Counted from the first letter of the stretch, positions 17,783 through 27,192 are shown. The stretch: DNA of 64,000 nt from Novisyntrophococcus fermenticellae (GCF_018866245.1 NZ_CP076458.1:372001-436000); one strand, 5' to 3'. A program made the numbers and translations. Notes: generated by a model not told the origin, from the sequence alone.

Positions 17783-17842
17783 ATATTTTACCTCCACTTT
17801 ATGAAGAACTTTAATACCGCTCTTCTTTTTATCTAGTATTTC

Positions 17843-17868
17843 TATCTGTGTATAGAATAATACAGATA
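17843..17868. promoter_or_regulatory. Dyad in the divergent trxA-peptidase control region
   Basis: TATCTGTGTAT (17843-17853) and ATACAGATA (17860-17868) form an imperfect palindrome between the divergent genes. It could be an operator for trxA. No matching regulator is recognised. Confidence 0.3.
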
Positions 17869-17985
17869 AAGAAAAAGTTCTGTGAGTTAGTCACACAGAG
17901 AACCTGCCACTGGCAAAAAAATATTCTTTGTGATAAGATAATAGATACAAAGGTCAAAATACCTACAAAAGGAGTACGAAGCGAA

Positions 17986-19047
17986 ATGATGACGAAGACA
18001 GACAATTTATTAAAAGAAAAAGGTATTGATGCATTGTTAATTACAGATCCTTATAATATGCGCTATATAAGTGGATTCAGAGGGGGAGAAGGGGTTCTTT
18101 ATATTTCTATGAATCAACATGTACTCATCACAGACTCCCGATATACGGAAGCGGCTGCCGGCGAAAGTGACTTTACGGTAGCAGAGGAAAACAGGGAGCA
18201 TAGACGTATTGATATCCTGAAGGAGTGTATAGAGCGCGATTATGCAAAGATACTGGGTTATGAAGACTGTTCCATGTTATGCAGTGAATTCGCTAAATAT
18301 AATCAGGAACTGGATGTGGAACACTGGGTTCCGATGGAACAGTCTGTCAATAATTTAAGACAGATTAAGACACCGGAGGAACTGGAATACCTTAGAAAAG
18401 CGGAGAGCATCGGTGATGCCGCCTTTACCGCTATTTTGAATTTCTTAAAGCCTGGGCTGACAGAACTTGAGGTAGCAGCACGTTTGGAATATGAGATGAA
18501 GCAGCATGGAGCAGAAGGATTTTCATTTGATTCGATTATCGCCTCCGGTGTAAATTCTTCTATGCCTCATGCCATTCCGTCAGAAAAGAAGCTGGAAGCC
18601 GGAGACTTTGTTACGATGGATTTCGGGTGTCTCTATAAGGGGTATTGTTCGGATATGACAAGAACAGTAGTGATTGGTAAGGCTGATGAAAAGCAGAAGG
18701 AAATTTATGATGTGGTTCTCCGCTCGCAGGTAGCAGCTCTTGGTGTAATCCGGGCAGGCTTAAAGGGCTGTGAAGTGGACAAGGTGGCAAGAGATCTTAT
18801 TACAGAGGCAGGTTATGGGAAGTGCTTTGGACACGGACTGGGACATAGCGTCGGATTGTTCATCCATGAGGAACCTCGTCTGTCCATCACCGATCAGACA
18901 GTTCTTCAGGTAAATATGATCGAAACTGTGGAACCGGGTGTCTATGTCCCTGGATTTGGTGGAGTGAGAATTGAAGATATGGTCATAGTGACTGAAGACG
19001 GATGCGACAATCTGACACATTCTCCAAAACAGTTAATTGAATTATAG
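17986..19047 (+). CDS. Xaa-Pro aminopeptidase (peptidase M24)
   Basis: Metallo-aminopeptidase of the pita-bread M24B family that removes an N-terminal residue before proline, cytoplasmic. 353 residues from ATG at 17986, after AAAGGAG. The frame stays open for 46 codons upstream, but that part looks non-coding. Metal ligands visible: VTMDFG (Asp), SDMTRT (Asp), GHGLGH (His), ETVEPG (Glu) and RIEDMV (Glu). The N-terminal creatinase-like domain contains DALLITDPYNMRYISGF. The gene precedes glyA but is separated from it by a strong promoter. Confidence 0.93.
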   Translation: MMTKTDNLLKEKGIDALLITDPYNMRYISGFRGGEGVLYISMNQHVLITDSRYTEAAAGESDFTVAEENREHRRIDILKECIERDYAKILGYEDCSMLCSEFAKYNQELDVEHWVPMEQSVNNLRQIKTPEELEYLRKAESIGDAAFTAILNFLKPGLTELEVAARLEYEMKQHGAEGFSFDSIIASGVNSSMPHAIPSEKKLEAGDFVTMDFGCLYKGYCSDMTRTVVIGKADEKQKEIYDVVLRSQVAALGVIRAGLKGCEVDKVARDLITEAGYGKCFGHGLGHSVGLFIHEEPRLSITDQTVLQVNMIETVEPGVYVPGFGGVRIEDMVIVTEDGCDNLTHSPKQLIEL

Positions 19048-19050
19048 GTC

Positions 19051-19079
19051 TTGACATTTTAGTTGTTTTTCCGTATTAT
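19051..19079 (+). promoter_or_regulatory. Promoter of glyA
   Basis: TTGACA (19051-19056), 17 nt, TATTAT (19074-19079), 54 bp before the glyA start. Confidence 0.75.
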
Positions 19080-19132
19080 GTTCATAGTGTGTGCGTCAGA
19101 CACAAACATAAGTATGCCCAGGAGGAACAAAT

Positions 19133-20371
19133 ATGTATTCTTTAGATGAAGTGAGAGTGGTGGATCCTGAAATTGCGGATTTGATTGAGAGAGAGCAGGA
19201 GCGCCAGAACAGCCATATTGAATTGATTGCGTCAGAAAATTGGGTTTCGAAAGCTGTGATGGCGGCTATGGGAAGCGTTCTTACCAATAAATATGCAGAA
19301 GGCTACCCGGGGAAACGATTTTATGGGGGCTGTCAATGTGTGGATGAGGTGGAATCACTGGCCATCAGCCGTGCCAAAGAAATCTTTGGCTGCACCTATG
19401 CCAATGTTCAGCCACATTCCGGAGCACAGGCCAATATGGAGGTGTTTTTTGCATTACTCCAGCCGGGAGACACGGTTATGGGCATGGATCTGGCTCATGG
19501 AGGACATCTCACCCACGGGAGTCCGGCAAACCTGTCCGGTTCCTATTTTCATGTTGTTCCCTATGGTGTGAATGACGAGGGCTTTCTTGATTACGAGGTA
19601 ATAGAACGCCTTGCAAAAGAGAACAGGCCCAAATTGATTATTGCAGGAGCCAGTGCTTATGCCAGAACCATAGATTTTAAGCGCTTTCGTGAAATTGCAG
19701 ATGAGGTAGGAGCATATCTGATGGTGGATATGGCGCATATTGCAGGGCTTGTGGCAACCGGTCAGCATGAGAGCCCGATTCCTTATGCACATGTTACGAC
19801 CACTACCACCCACAAGACGCTGCGTGGACCCCGAGGAGGTCTTATATTATCCAGTGAAGCGTTTGCAAAAGAGCATAAGCTGAATAAAGCGGTATTCCCG
19901 GGGATACAGGGAGGCCCGTTGATGCATGTGATTGCGGCAAAGGCAGTCTGCTTTAAAGAGGCATTAAGCGATGAATTTCAGCAATATGGAAAAGATGTTG
20001 TAATAAACGCAAAAGCGCTTTGCGATGGCTTGATAAAGCGCGGAATTAAAATTGTGTCGGGGGGAACGGATAATCATCTGATGTTAGTTGATCTGGCTGC
20101 GATGGGCAAAACCGGAAAAGAAGTGGAGATACTTCTCGACAGTGTTAATATTACTGCGAATAAAAATACGATTCCGAATGATCCTCAGTCGCCATTCGTA
20201 ACAAGCGGTGTCCGGCTGGGAACACCTGCCGTCACGGCCCGGGGCATGAATTCCGAAGATATGGATAAAATCGCAGAAGCAATTGCGCTGATGCTGCATG
20301 AGGGAGAAGCTGCCCGGGAAAAAGCAAGGGCATTGGTTAAGAATCTCACGGATAAATATCCATTGTCATAA
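19133..20371 (+). CDS. glyA: Serine hydroxymethyltransferase
   Basis: PLP enzyme interconverting serine and glycine with tetrahydrofolate, the main source of one-carbon units. 412 residues, normal length. Seen: [14 protein letters not shown] near residue 24, [14 protein letters not shown], the PLP-lysine region [16 protein letters not shown] (about residues 220-235) and [23 protein letters not shown]. Monocistronic between its own promoter and a 23-bp terminator stem. Confidence 0.98.
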   Translation: MYSLDEVRVVDPEIADLIEREQERQNSHIELIASENWVSKAVMAAMGSVLTNKYAEGYPGKRFYGGCQCVDEVESLAISRAKEIFGCTYANVQPHSGAQANMEVFFALLQPGDTVMGMDLAHGGHLTHGSPANLSGSYFHVVPYGVNDEGFLDYEVIERLAKENRPKLIIAGASAYARTIDFKRFREIADEVGAYLMVDMAHIAGLVATGQHESPIPYAHVTTTTTHKTLRGPRGGLILSSEAFAKEHKLNKAVFPGIQGGPLMHVIAAKAVCFKEALSDEFQQYGKDVVINAKALCDGLIKRGIKIVSGGTDNHLMLVDLAAMGKTGKEVEILLDSVNITANKNTIPNDPQSPFVTSGVRLGTPAVTARGMNSEDMDKIAEAIALMLHEGEAAREKARALVKNLTDKYPLS

Positions 20372-20398
20372 AGCTTTGGCCATTGACGCGATATCATA

Positions 20399-20446
20399 CC
20401 CAGTATACAAAAGGAACTGCCGTGGCAGTTCCTTTTGTATACTGGG
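20399..20446. terminator. Long perfect terminator hairpin after glyA
   Basis: A 23-bp perfect inverted repeat (20399-20421 and 20424-20446) with a 2-nt loop. The core is AAAGGAACTGCC/GGCAGTTCCTTT. The TTTT lies inside the stem. Serves glyA and the convergent HAD gene. A related hairpin follows the PFOR gene. Confidence 0.85.
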
Positions 20447-20467
20447 ATATAGAAAGCGCGGTGCGAT

Positions 20468-21157
20468 TTACTTTAACGCATCCAATAAAGGAATCAATTC
20501 ATTTAATAAAGCAATTTCATAATCTGGGAGAATATCAGAGTTATTTATCTTATGTTCCGGATTAAACCAGATGGTTTTAATACCGGCATTTATGCCGCCC
20601 AGGATGTCGGAGGTGAGGCTATCACCCACAATGACAGTACTTTCTTTTTCGAAATCCGGAATTCCGGAAAAACATCGCTCAAAAAACTCCCGGCTTGGTT
20701 TATTAAACCCAATATCTTCGGAGATGAAAATACCCTGAAAATATTTTTCAAGCGCAGCACTTTTGATTCGGCCTGTCTGAACACTCTTTGTTCCATTCGT
20801 AACAATATAGAGACTGTATTGCTCTTGAAGCTCTTTAAGAAGCTTTTCAGCACCATCTATAAAGTAGTGTCCCATACCAAGCATATTCTCATAAATCCTG
20901 GCTGCTTCTTCAGCAGAACAGTCAATCTTATATTCATCAAATAAAAGGCGATAACGGCGAAGTTTAACTTCATTGCGACTGATTTTACCTTGTTCCAGCA
21001 GTTTCCACTGAGCGAGATTCAATTCACTGTATCTGCTTAAAATATGCTCATCCGGTTCTATTCCAAGTTGCTTTAAGGTATTGCTCAGAGCTATACGCTC
21101 CGCCTTGCTAAAATCCAGAAGGGTATTATCTAAATCCAGTAAAATCGTATGAATCAT
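20468..21157 (-). CDS. HAD-superfamily hydrolase, YjjG-like nucleotidase
   Basis: Haloacid-dehalogenase fold phosphatase of 229 residues. Motif I LDLDNTLLD (Asp8, Asp10) forms the aspartyl-phosphate, motif II is IVTNGT, the Lys is in GFNKPSREFF, and motif III is VIVGDSLTSDILGG. The pattern (DLDNTLxDF start and NGxxxxQxxRI) matches YjjG-type pyrimidine 5'-nucleotidases that remove non-canonical nucleotides. The substrate is inferred. It is convergent with glyA and divergent from the betaine transporter operon. Confidence 0.85.
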   Translation of the reverse strand: MIHTILLDLDNTLLDFSKAERIALSNTLKQLGIEPDEHILSRYSELNLAQWKLLEQGKISRNEVKLRRYRLLFDEYKIDCSAEEAARIYENMLGMGHYFIDGAEKLLKELQEQYSLYIVTNGTKSVQTGRIKSAALEKYFQGIFISEDIGFNKPSREFFERCFSGIPDFEKESTVIVGDSLTSDILGGINAGIKTIWFNPEHKINNSDILPDYEIALLNELIPLLDALK

Positions 21158-21271
21158 ATCATAAGTACTCCTTTGTTATTTTTCAATGTGTATGCTTAAC
21201 AGTATAAGATATTTTTAGAAAAAATGCATCAAAAGTTTTTTTCAGTTTGACAGCAAATTTTCTTAAAAAGC

Positions 21272-21300
21272 TTGACATATGATAGAAGTTATTCTATTAT
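21272..21300 (+). promoter_or_regulatory. Promoter of the betaine-type ABC transporter operon
   Basis: TTGACA (21272-21277), 17 nt, TATTAT (21295-21300). The predicted start of transcription (about 21307) sits at the edge of operator A. Confidence 0.75.
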
Positions 21301-21308
21301 TTATATAA

Positions 21309-21326
21309 AAGTTAACACGTTCACTT
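21309..21326. promoter_or_regulatory. Operator A (predicted TetR-family site)
   Basis: AAGTTAACACGTTCACTT, an imperfect palindrome directly downstream of the promoter. It aligns with two other sites in this locus (24054-24071, 24842-24859). Confidence 0.55.
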
Positions 21327-21388
21327 AACGGATTGTAGGCAAAAACCACATAGGTGATGAAAGAAACCCTTGAAGAAATGGAGAAATT

Positions 21389-22255
21389 ATGGAAAAAATT
21401 CAAGTAAAAAATGTTTATAAGGTTTTTGGCCCGTCACCAAAGCAGATGCTTCATTTTCTGGAAGCCGGAGAGGATAAAGCAACTTTGTTTAAGGAGCATC
21501 AACATATTGTCGGCGTTAATAATGCATCCTTTAGCGTCCGGGAGGGTGAGATTTTTGTAATTATGGGGTTATCAGGAAGTGGGAAATCAACCTTGGTCCG
21601 ATGTCTTAACAGGCTTATAGAGCCAACCAGTGGAGAAGTTTACATAGATGGAGAGAATATTGTAGATGCGAACCGGTCCCGGCTGATGGAAATACGCAGA
21701 AAGAAAGCTGCAATGGTTTTTCAGAACTTTGCACTGTTTCCACATCGGAATATTCTTGAGAATGTCGCTTATGGTCTTGAAGTTCAAAAAGTAAATGCGG
21801 TGCAGCGAAATAGGAAAGCAATTGAGATGCTCGAAGTAGTGGGCCTGAAGGGTTATGAATATGCCAAACCTGAGGAACTTTCAGGAGGTATGCAGCAAAG
21901 GGTCGGACTTGCCAGGGCTTTGGCCACAGACGCAGATATCTTACTGATGGATGAGGCTTTCAGTGCACTGGATCCACTAATTAGAAAGAATATGCAGAAT
22001 GAGCTGCTGACACTCCAATCCCGGATAAAAAAAACAATCCTGTTTATTACGCATGATTTGGATGAAGCTTTAAAACTGGGAGATAAGATTGCAATCATGA
22101 AGGATGGCTGTATTATGCAAACCGGAACACCGGAAGAGATTCTTTACAAACCTGCAGATGACTATATCAGGGCATTCACGCAAGACATAAACCGAAAAGG
22201 GGTTGTCTTTAAGTCGACGGTTCTTTTGAAAAATGTGGGAAAGGAGGATGCGTAG
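21389..22255 (+). CDS. Glycine betaine/proline-type ABC transporter ATP-binding protein
   Basis: ATPase of a QAT-type (quaternary amine transport) importer, 288 residues. Walker A GLSGSGKST at 60-68, signature LSGGMQQRVGLARAL, and Walker B ILLMDEAFSALDPLIR. The N-terminal 50 residues (KVFGPSPKQMLHFLEAGEDK) are typical of OpuAA/ProV. Unlike osmotically regulated OpuAA (about 400 residues) it has no C-terminal CBS domains, so it is more likely a nutritional than an osmosensing transporter. That fits the methyltransferase downstream and the TetR operator at the promoter. The stop lies just before the permease start. Confidence 0.92.
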   Translation: MEKIQVKNVYKVFGPSPKQMLHFLEAGEDKATLFKEHQHIVGVNNASFSVREGEIFVIMGLSGSGKSTLVRCLNRLIEPTSGEVYIDGENIVDANRSRLMEIRRKKAAMVFQNFALFPHRNILENVAYGLEVQKVNAVQRNRKAIEMLEVVGLKGYEYAKPEELSGGMQQRVGLARALATDADILLMDEAFSALDPLIRKNMQNELLTLQSRIKKTILFITHDLDEALKLGDKIAIMKDGCIMQTGTPEEILYKPADDYIRAFTQDINRKGVVFKSTVLLKNVGKEDA

Positions 22256-22256
22256 T

Positions 22257-23138
22257 ATGCCTGTTTTCTTAAAAATTCCAATTGGTGATTATGCCGAAAG
22301 AGCCGTTGACTGGCTGACAGCAAATTTTTCCGGGTTTTTCAGAGGAATAAAGGTTGGTCTGGAAAGTATTATTGATGGAATCGACTGGTTTTTGATGCTG
22401 ATGCCTGTAGTCCTGTTTATTATCATCATTATGCTGCTCGCCTGGTGGCTGTCAGGAAAGGGGCTTGCGTTTTTTTCAGGTATTGGCTTATTGTTCATAG
22501 ACAATCTGGAATTATGGAACCCCGCTATGGAAACGCTGAGTCTCGTTCTTACCGCAGCCTTGATAGCCATGGTAATTGGTCTGCCCCTTGGAGTTTTGAT
22601 GTCCCTGAATCACAGGGCGGAAAAAATCCTACGTCCTGTTCTGGACTTTATGCAGACGATGCCGGCGTTTGTTTATCTGATTCCGGCGGTTTATTTTTTC
22701 GATTTGGGTACAGTTCCAGGTGCGGTTTCTACGATTATATTTGCCATGCCGCCGATTATCCGACTGACAAATCTGGGTATCAGAGAAGTATCGAAAGATC
22801 TGGTGGAGGCGGCAAGATCATTTGGTTCCACCACGGCGCAGATGCTTTTTAAGATTCAGATCCCTCTTGCCATGCCGACAATTCTGGCAGGACTCAATCA
22901 GACGATTATGCTTTCGCTTTCGATGGTTGTCATTTCCGCAATGATCGGTGCGGACGGACTTGGTAAAATTGTACTCCAGGGAATTACACAGATGAAGCTG
23001 GGAGATGGTCTGGAAGGTGGGATAGCGGTCGTAATTATCGCCATGATTCTGGACAGGTTAACACAGGAATTGGGAAAGGAGAATAAGAAATCAGGTAGAA
23101 TGTTTGTTAAGCTACGGTTGAAGAAGCGGAATTCTTAA
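22257..23138 (+). CDS. Glycine betaine/proline-type ABC transporter permease
   Basis: BPD_transp_1 permease (OpuAB/ProW type), 293 residues from ATG at 22257. AAGGAGG at 22241-22247 supports this start over one eight codons upstream. About six membrane segments. The EAA-type coupling loop is GIREVSKDLVEAARSFGSTTAQMLFKIQIP, near residues 176-205. The N-terminal amphipathic region IPIGDYAERAVDWLTANFSG is characteristic of ProW. Between ATPase and binding protein in one operon. Confidence 0.93.
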   Translation: MPVFLKIPIGDYAERAVDWLTANFSGFFRGIKVGLESIIDGIDWFLMLMPVVLFIIIIMLLAWWLSGKGLAFFSGIGLLFIDNLELWNPAMETLSLVLTAALIAMVIGLPLGVLMSLNHRAEKILRPVLDFMQTMPAFVYLIPAVYFFDLGTVPGAVSTIIFAMPPIIRLTNLGIREVSKDLVEAARSFGSTTAQMLFKIQIPLAMPTILAGLNQTIMLSLSMVVISAMIGADGLGKIVLQGITQMKLGDGLEGGIAVVIIAMILDRLTQELGKENKKSGRMFVKLRLKKRNS

Positions 23139-23151
23139 GGAGATTATTATC

Positions 23152-24012
23152 ATGGTAAAAAGAATGTTGGCAGCAGTTTTCTCATTATCAATTATTATGA
23201 CCGGGTTGGCAGGATGCGGGAAGGATACAGACCAGGAGAGAAAAACAGTACATCTTGCCTATGTGGACTGGTCTGATTCCGTTGCGATAACGAATCTTGC
23301 AGCGGCTGTTCTGGAAGAAAAGATGGGGTATGATGTGGATATAAAAATGGCAGACATTGCACCCATTTTCACTTCTGTAGCAAGTGGCAACACGGATGCC
23401 TATCTGGATACATGGCTTCCGGTCACGCACAAAAGCTATATTGAGAAATATGGTGATGACATGGTGGATTTGGGGCCGGTTTTTGAAAATGCACTTGTCG
23501 GTTTCGTGGTTCCTGCCTATGTGGATATCGATAGTATAGAGGATCTTAACGATAAAAAAGAACTATTTGATGGTAAGATTATCGGTATTGATGCAGGTGC
23601 GGGAATCATGCTGGCAGCCGAGGATGCCTTGAAGGATTACAACCTGGATTACAAACTCATCAATGGAAGCGCGGCAAGCATGACAGCGGCTCTTGGTAAA
23701 GCAGTCAAGGAAAAAGAGCCCATTATTGTGACAGGATGGACACCTCACTGGATGTTTAAAAAATGGGAGCTGAAGGTGTTGGAGGACCCGAAAGGTGTGT
23801 TTGGTGAAAAAGAGACTGCATATAAATATGCCAGAAAAGGGCTGGAGAAGGATATGCCGGAGGTAAATGCATTTTTCAAAAACCTCCATTTAAGTGAGAC
23901 AGATTTAAACGATCTTATGGACGCAATTGAAGTCAGCGAGGGGGATCCCCTTTCTGCATGCAAAGAGTGGATGCAGAAGCATGAGGATTTGATAAGCAGC
24001 TGGCTTGAGTAA
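23152..24012 (+). CDS. Glycine betaine-type substrate-binding lipoprotein
   Basis: OpuAC-type binding protein anchored by a lipid: signal MVKRMLAAVFSLSIIMTGLA with lipobox LAGC (Cys22). 286 residues. The mature part has YVDWSDSVAITNLAAAVLEEKMGY and DTWLPVTHKSY, which in this family supply tryptophans of the betaine cage (also GWTPHWMFKKWELK). Likely ligands are betaines or related quaternary amines (glycine betaine, proline betaine, carnitine). 14 bp after the permease. Confidence 0.92.
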   Translation: MVKRMLAAVFSLSIIMTGLAGCGKDTDQERKTVHLAYVDWSDSVAITNLAAAVLEEKMGYDVDIKMADIAPIFTSVASGNTDAYLDTWLPVTHKSYIEKYGDDMVDLGPVFENALVGFVVPAYVDIDSIEDLNDKKELFDGKIIGIDAGAGIMLAAEDALKDYNLDYKLINGSAASMTAALGKAVKEKEPIIVTGWTPHWMFKKWELKVLEDPKGVFGEKETAYKYARKGLEKDMPEVNAFFKNLHLSETDLNDLMDAIEVSEGDPLSACKEWMQKHEDLISSWLE

Positions 24013-24016
24013 ATTC

Positions 24017-24045
24017 TTGACGGGTGTATTAAAATAAGATAGTAT
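24017..24045 (+). promoter_or_regulatory. Promoter of the TetR gene
   Basis: TTGACG (24017-24022), 17 nt, TAGTAT (24040-24045). The transcript would start just before operator C. Confidence 0.55.
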
Positions 24046-24053
24046 TGAAAAAT

Positions 24054-24071
24054 GAGTTAATGTGTTCAAAA
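24054..24071. promoter_or_regulatory. Operator C (predicted autoregulatory site)
   Basis: GAGTTAATGTGTTCAAAA. It aligns with operators A and B over its left and central part (AGTTAA, then GT and CA) and is the weakest copy. It lies 38 bp before the TetR start, so autorepression is likely. Confidence 0.45.
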
Positions 24072-24108
24072 AATAATTCAAAAAACATGCAATTGGATAA
24101 TATATAAT

Positions 24109-24792
24109 ATGGCTGTTTATGAAAAAGGGAATGAGACAAAACGTCGTTTAATCCTGTCCATGTACAATAAATTGAAAGAGAAAGATGCTTCAAAGATAAC
24201 CGTGAGGGAAATCGCAAAAGAGAATGGCTGTTCCCCGGCTGCGCTGTACAAGCATTTTGAAAGCCTGGAATATTTGATCGTTCTTGGATCAATAAGATTC
24301 TTTATTGACTATATGATTGAATATGGCCAGCTGATGGACATTGATGATAATCTGATGGATGCTTATATTAGAGGATGGGTGTTATACAACAAGTATGCAT
24401 TCGGGAGACCGGATTTGTTTTACAGACTCTTTTGGGGAGAGTATAATACGATGTTCTCAGATGCATTGATGGAATATTATGAATTGTTTCCGGTGACAGG
24501 ATCCGAACGATATCCGGCTTATTATTATACACTTCTGTTTTCAGATAATGTCATAGAACGAGACTTTCTGATCTTAAGACGAGCTGCAAATTATAACAAA
24601 CTGTCGGATGAAGATGCTGCGTATTTCAGTAAAACAAATACCCTGATTGTAAAGGGAATGCTGGAAATGTATATGGGGCGGGAATTGAAAGAAAGAAGGC
24701 GGGGAGAACAGGAATGTAATCAGCTGCTTCTTAAAAATCTTGAAAAGGTATATGTTCCGGACGAACATAATCCTGGAAGTGAGGAGGGATAG
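24109..24792 (+). CDS. TetR/AcrR-family transcriptional regulator
   Basis: DNA-binding repressor of 227 residues. The N-terminal helix-turn-helix (KRRLILSMYNKLKEK, then ITVREIAKENGCSPAALYKHFESLEYLI, about residues 12-55) is typical TetR. The C-terminal ligand domain is rich in Tyr and Phe (FFIDYMIEYGQLM, YPAYYYTLLFSD), which would suit an aromatic cage for quaternary ammonium ligands. The start ATG has no clear Shine-Dalgarno, so low expression is likely. It sits between the betaine importer and the MFS/TIM-barrel/methyltransferase genes. All three intergenic regions carry the same 18-bp dyad. Confidence 0.88.
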   Translation: MAVYEKGNETKRRLILSMYNKLKEKDASKITVREIAKENGCSPAALYKHFESLEYLIVLGSIRFFIDYMIEYGQLMDIDDNLMDAYIRGWVLYNKYAFGRPDLFYRLFWGEYNTMFSDALMEYYELFPVTGSERYPAYYYTLLFSDNVIERDFLILRRAANYNKLSDEDAAYFSKTNTLIVKGMLEMYMGRELKERRRGEQECNQLLLKNLEKVYVPDEHNPGSEEG

Positions 24793-24841
24793 AGATTCAA
24801 ATTGCATGTCAGTGAGCACATTAGCTTTTTTTGGCTTTAAA

Positions 24842-24859
24842 AAGTGTACACGTTAACTT
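24842..24859. promoter_or_regulatory. Operator B (predicted TetR-family site)
   Basis: AAGTGTACACGTTAACTT. Its reverse complement, AAGTTAACGTGTACACTT, matches operator A at 14 of 18 positions. It lies upstream of the MFS gene. No convincing -35/-10 pair was found around it. Confidence 0.5.
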
Positions 24860-24913
24860 TTTTAATTTAACTGGAGTATAGGAAGAAAATATACTCAAAT
24901 GGAGGAGGATTTT

Positions 24914-26236
24914 ATGGTAATAACAGGGAAAAAACGTTGGTTTGTACTAATTGTAGTATCTTTGATGGCGGGGGTTATGGTATATGTCCCCTTTCTGCGA
25001 TACAGTTATTATGATCAGATGGTTATGCTGTTTTCCGAATATAAACCGGTTGCATCCACAGCGAATGTAAATGAGTTTATCGGGACTTTCAGCTTCTGGT
25101 TTGGATTGATTTGTACGGTTGGATATCCGGTGGGCGGAATTCTGGTGGACAGGTTTGGAGAAAAATGGCTGCTGATTATCGGAGCAGTTATGATGGGAAT
25201 CTGTTCCTTCTGGTTCGGCCTGGTTCCAAATGGTACGTCTATAATTATTATCCATGTTTTATACGGTGTTGGCACCAGCTTTTTCATCTGGAATGCATAC
25301 CTGAAGACGGTGCGTAAGATGGGGAACGCTTCTGAGCAGGGTTCCATGTTTTCAAGTTCTGAATTTGTCAGGGCAATTATGGGTATGCTTCTGGGTTTTC
25401 TAGGTGTCGGATTGCTGAATCGTGCCATTATGCCGGGAAATACAACAGATTTGGCTGTTCTGGGAGCACAGTGGAGAAATATGCTGTTCTTTAACGGTAC
25501 CTTATTCCTGGTATTGGCAGTAATTGTATTTATTGTACTTCCCAACAACATCATTGGTGCAGAAGATGCAGAACTTGCCGAATCCAAAGGCACAATTCCC
25601 ACACAGGAGAAAATGTCCTTTGCCTCAGTGCTCAAAGTATTAAGGATGCCTGGCACATGGCTGTTATCCCTGCTGATTTTTTTCTGCTTTTCCTTTACTT
25701 CGGCTGCAAATGGGTATCTGGGTTCTTATACGGTAAATGTTCTGGGTATTTCTCAGACACAGGCAAGCACCTTTGCGGTTGTTCGTAATTACATAATTGC
25801 AGGCCTTTCTACGCTTGCCATTGGTTTTATTTCGGATAAAATTGGTTACAAAGTAAAGACACTGGGATATTACCTTGCCATCGCAACTGTTTTAACCGTG
25901 GCAGTTCTGTTTACTAAAAATGCAACGATTCTCTGCATTGGCATCACATTTGTATTTGCTGTTGTTTATAGCGGCATGCGCGGCATTTACTTTGCGACTT
26001 TGGGTGAAGTCGGCATTCCGCTTTCACTCACAGGTGTTGCAACCGGTGTTATCTCACTGATTTGTTATCTGCCGGATGTATTCTTTGCAAAACTGGCCGG
26101 TATCTGGCTTGACAAATATGGGAATTTTGGTTATGACCTGATCTGGTACTGGGTCATTGGATGTGGGATTCTCGGGATTCTGGTTTCTTTTGTTTCCGTA
26201 CGTTACGCTAAGAAACTTAAATCAAATAAAGAATGA
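24914..26236 (+). CDS. Major facilitator superfamily transporter
   Basis: Twelve-segment MFS permease of 440 residues from ATG at 24914, chosen because GGAGGAGGA at 24901-24909 is the ribosome site and would otherwise be coding. The inter-helix-2/3 motif GGILVDRFGEKW and its second-half counterpart IGFISDKIGYKVKT are clear. The GlpT/oxalate-formate-like pattern cannot be resolved further by eye. Co-transcribed with the TIM-barrel and methyltransferase genes. In that setting it may import a betaine-like substrate or export a demethylated product. Confidence 0.88.
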   Translation: MVITGKKRWFVLIVVSLMAGVMVYVPFLRYSYYDQMVMLFSEYKPVASTANVNEFIGTFSFWFGLICTVGYPVGGILVDRFGEKWLLIIGAVMMGICSFWFGLVPNGTSIIIIHVLYGVGTSFFIWNAYLKTVRKMGNASEQGSMFSSSEFVRAIMGMLLGFLGVGLLNRAIMPGNTTDLAVLGAQWRNMLFFNGTLFLVLAVIVFIVLPNNIIGAEDAELAESKGTIPTQEKMSFASVLKVLRMPGTWLLSLLIFFCFSFTSAANGYLGSYTVNVLGISQTQASTFAVVRNYIIAGLSTLAIGFISDKIGYKVKTLGYYLAIATVLTVAVLFTKNATILCIGITFVFAVVYSGMRGIYFATLGEVGIPLSLTGVATGVISLICYLPDVFFAKLAGIWLDKYGNFGYDLIWYWVIGCGILGILVSFVSVRYAKKLKSNKE

Positions 26237-26253
26237 AAAAGGAGGATTGGAAC

Positions 26254-27192
26254 ATGAACAACAAAAACAGACCTTTGAGGTTGGGGATGCACACTTATAC
26301 CCTGCATTTTTTTGGATTTGGGGAGAGCTGGGGATTTGGAAAGGATTATTATTTTGAGCAGACGATGTCCCTCTATGAACTGATGGACAAGGCTGTGGAG
26401 TGGGAACTTGACGGACTCCAAATCACAAAAGTGGATCTTCTCACCACTGCAAAGGAAAAGCCTTTTTCGGAGAACAACTTGAAAAAAGTGGCAAAAGCAG
26501 CCGAAGATCATGGCTTATTTCTGGAATTTAACGCTTCTTTTCATGCAGGCAGTGATTCCCGTGTAAACTGTACACCGAAAGAAGCACTTGAGATAGGTCA
26601 TAATCTTGATGCGGAGCTGGTGAAATTCAGCCTTGATATCATCCGCCCGAAAGAATTCTATGGGTCCTGCATGCATCCGCATGTTATGCGTCAGATGGCC
26701 GACAGATATGATGAATTTATGAAAGTAATGCCCTTAATTGAAGCATATGGTATGCAGATTGCAATTGAGAATCATACAGACACTTTCGCCGATGAAATTT
26801 TATGGATTGTAAATAAGTTGAACCATCCATTGATTGGCACCTGCGTAGATACGATGAACTCTCTTCAGGTAATTGAGAATCCTTATTACGCGATGGAGCG
26901 CATGCTGCCTGAAGCATATTGCTGTCATTTCAGCGATGACAAGATCGTGGTTGATCCTCTGGGCGTGCATGATATCGGTGCAGCACATGGACAGGGTTCT
27001 ATGGACTGTCCGAAAATGCTTTCACAGATTCGTGAGAAATCCTGCATGGACAAGATTATTTTTGAAAATGAGATTGCATTCAAGAGTCTGGATGAACCCA
27101 TTGAAGAAGCAAGAGCCAGAGAAATGGAGGCCTGCGAAGAAAGTGTACGTTACTTGCGTGACGTTTTAAAACTTGGTGTAAGAAACAGATAG
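26254..27192 (+). CDS. Xylose isomerase-like TIM-barrel protein (sugar phosphate isomerase/epimerase family)
   Basis: AP-endonuclease-2-type TIM barrel of 312 residues, start ATG 26254 after AAGGAGG. Metal-binding barrel residues visible: Glu in AIENHTDT (about residue 171), CVDTMNSL (Asp), CHFSDDK (His), and a final Glu in IIFENEIAF. Such proteins are isomerases, epimerases or dehydratases on sugars and related polyols. The link to betaine metabolism is only by operon position, between the MFS transporter and the MttB-like methyltransferase. Confidence 0.82.
   Translation: MNNKNRPLRLGMHTYTLHFFGFGESWGFGKDYYFEQTMSLYELMDKAVEWELDGLQITKVDLLTTAKEKPFSENNLKKVAKAAEDHGLFLEFNASFHAGSDSRVNCTPKEALEIGHNLDAELVKFSLDIIRPKEFYGSCMHPHVMRQMADRYDEFMKVMPLIEAYGMQIAIENHTDTFADEILWIVNKLNHPLIGTCVDTMNSLQVIENPYYAMERMLPEAYCCHFSDDKIVVDPLGVHDIGAAHGQGSMDCPKMLSQIREKSCMDKIIFENEIAFKSLDEPIEEARAREMEACEESVRYLRDVLKLGVRNR

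Noticed and set aside
17848..17985. 46-codon extension of the Xaa-Pro peptidase
   Set aside because: The sequence is AT-rich and promoter-like, with basic low-quality residues. AAAGGAG precedes the ATG at 17986.
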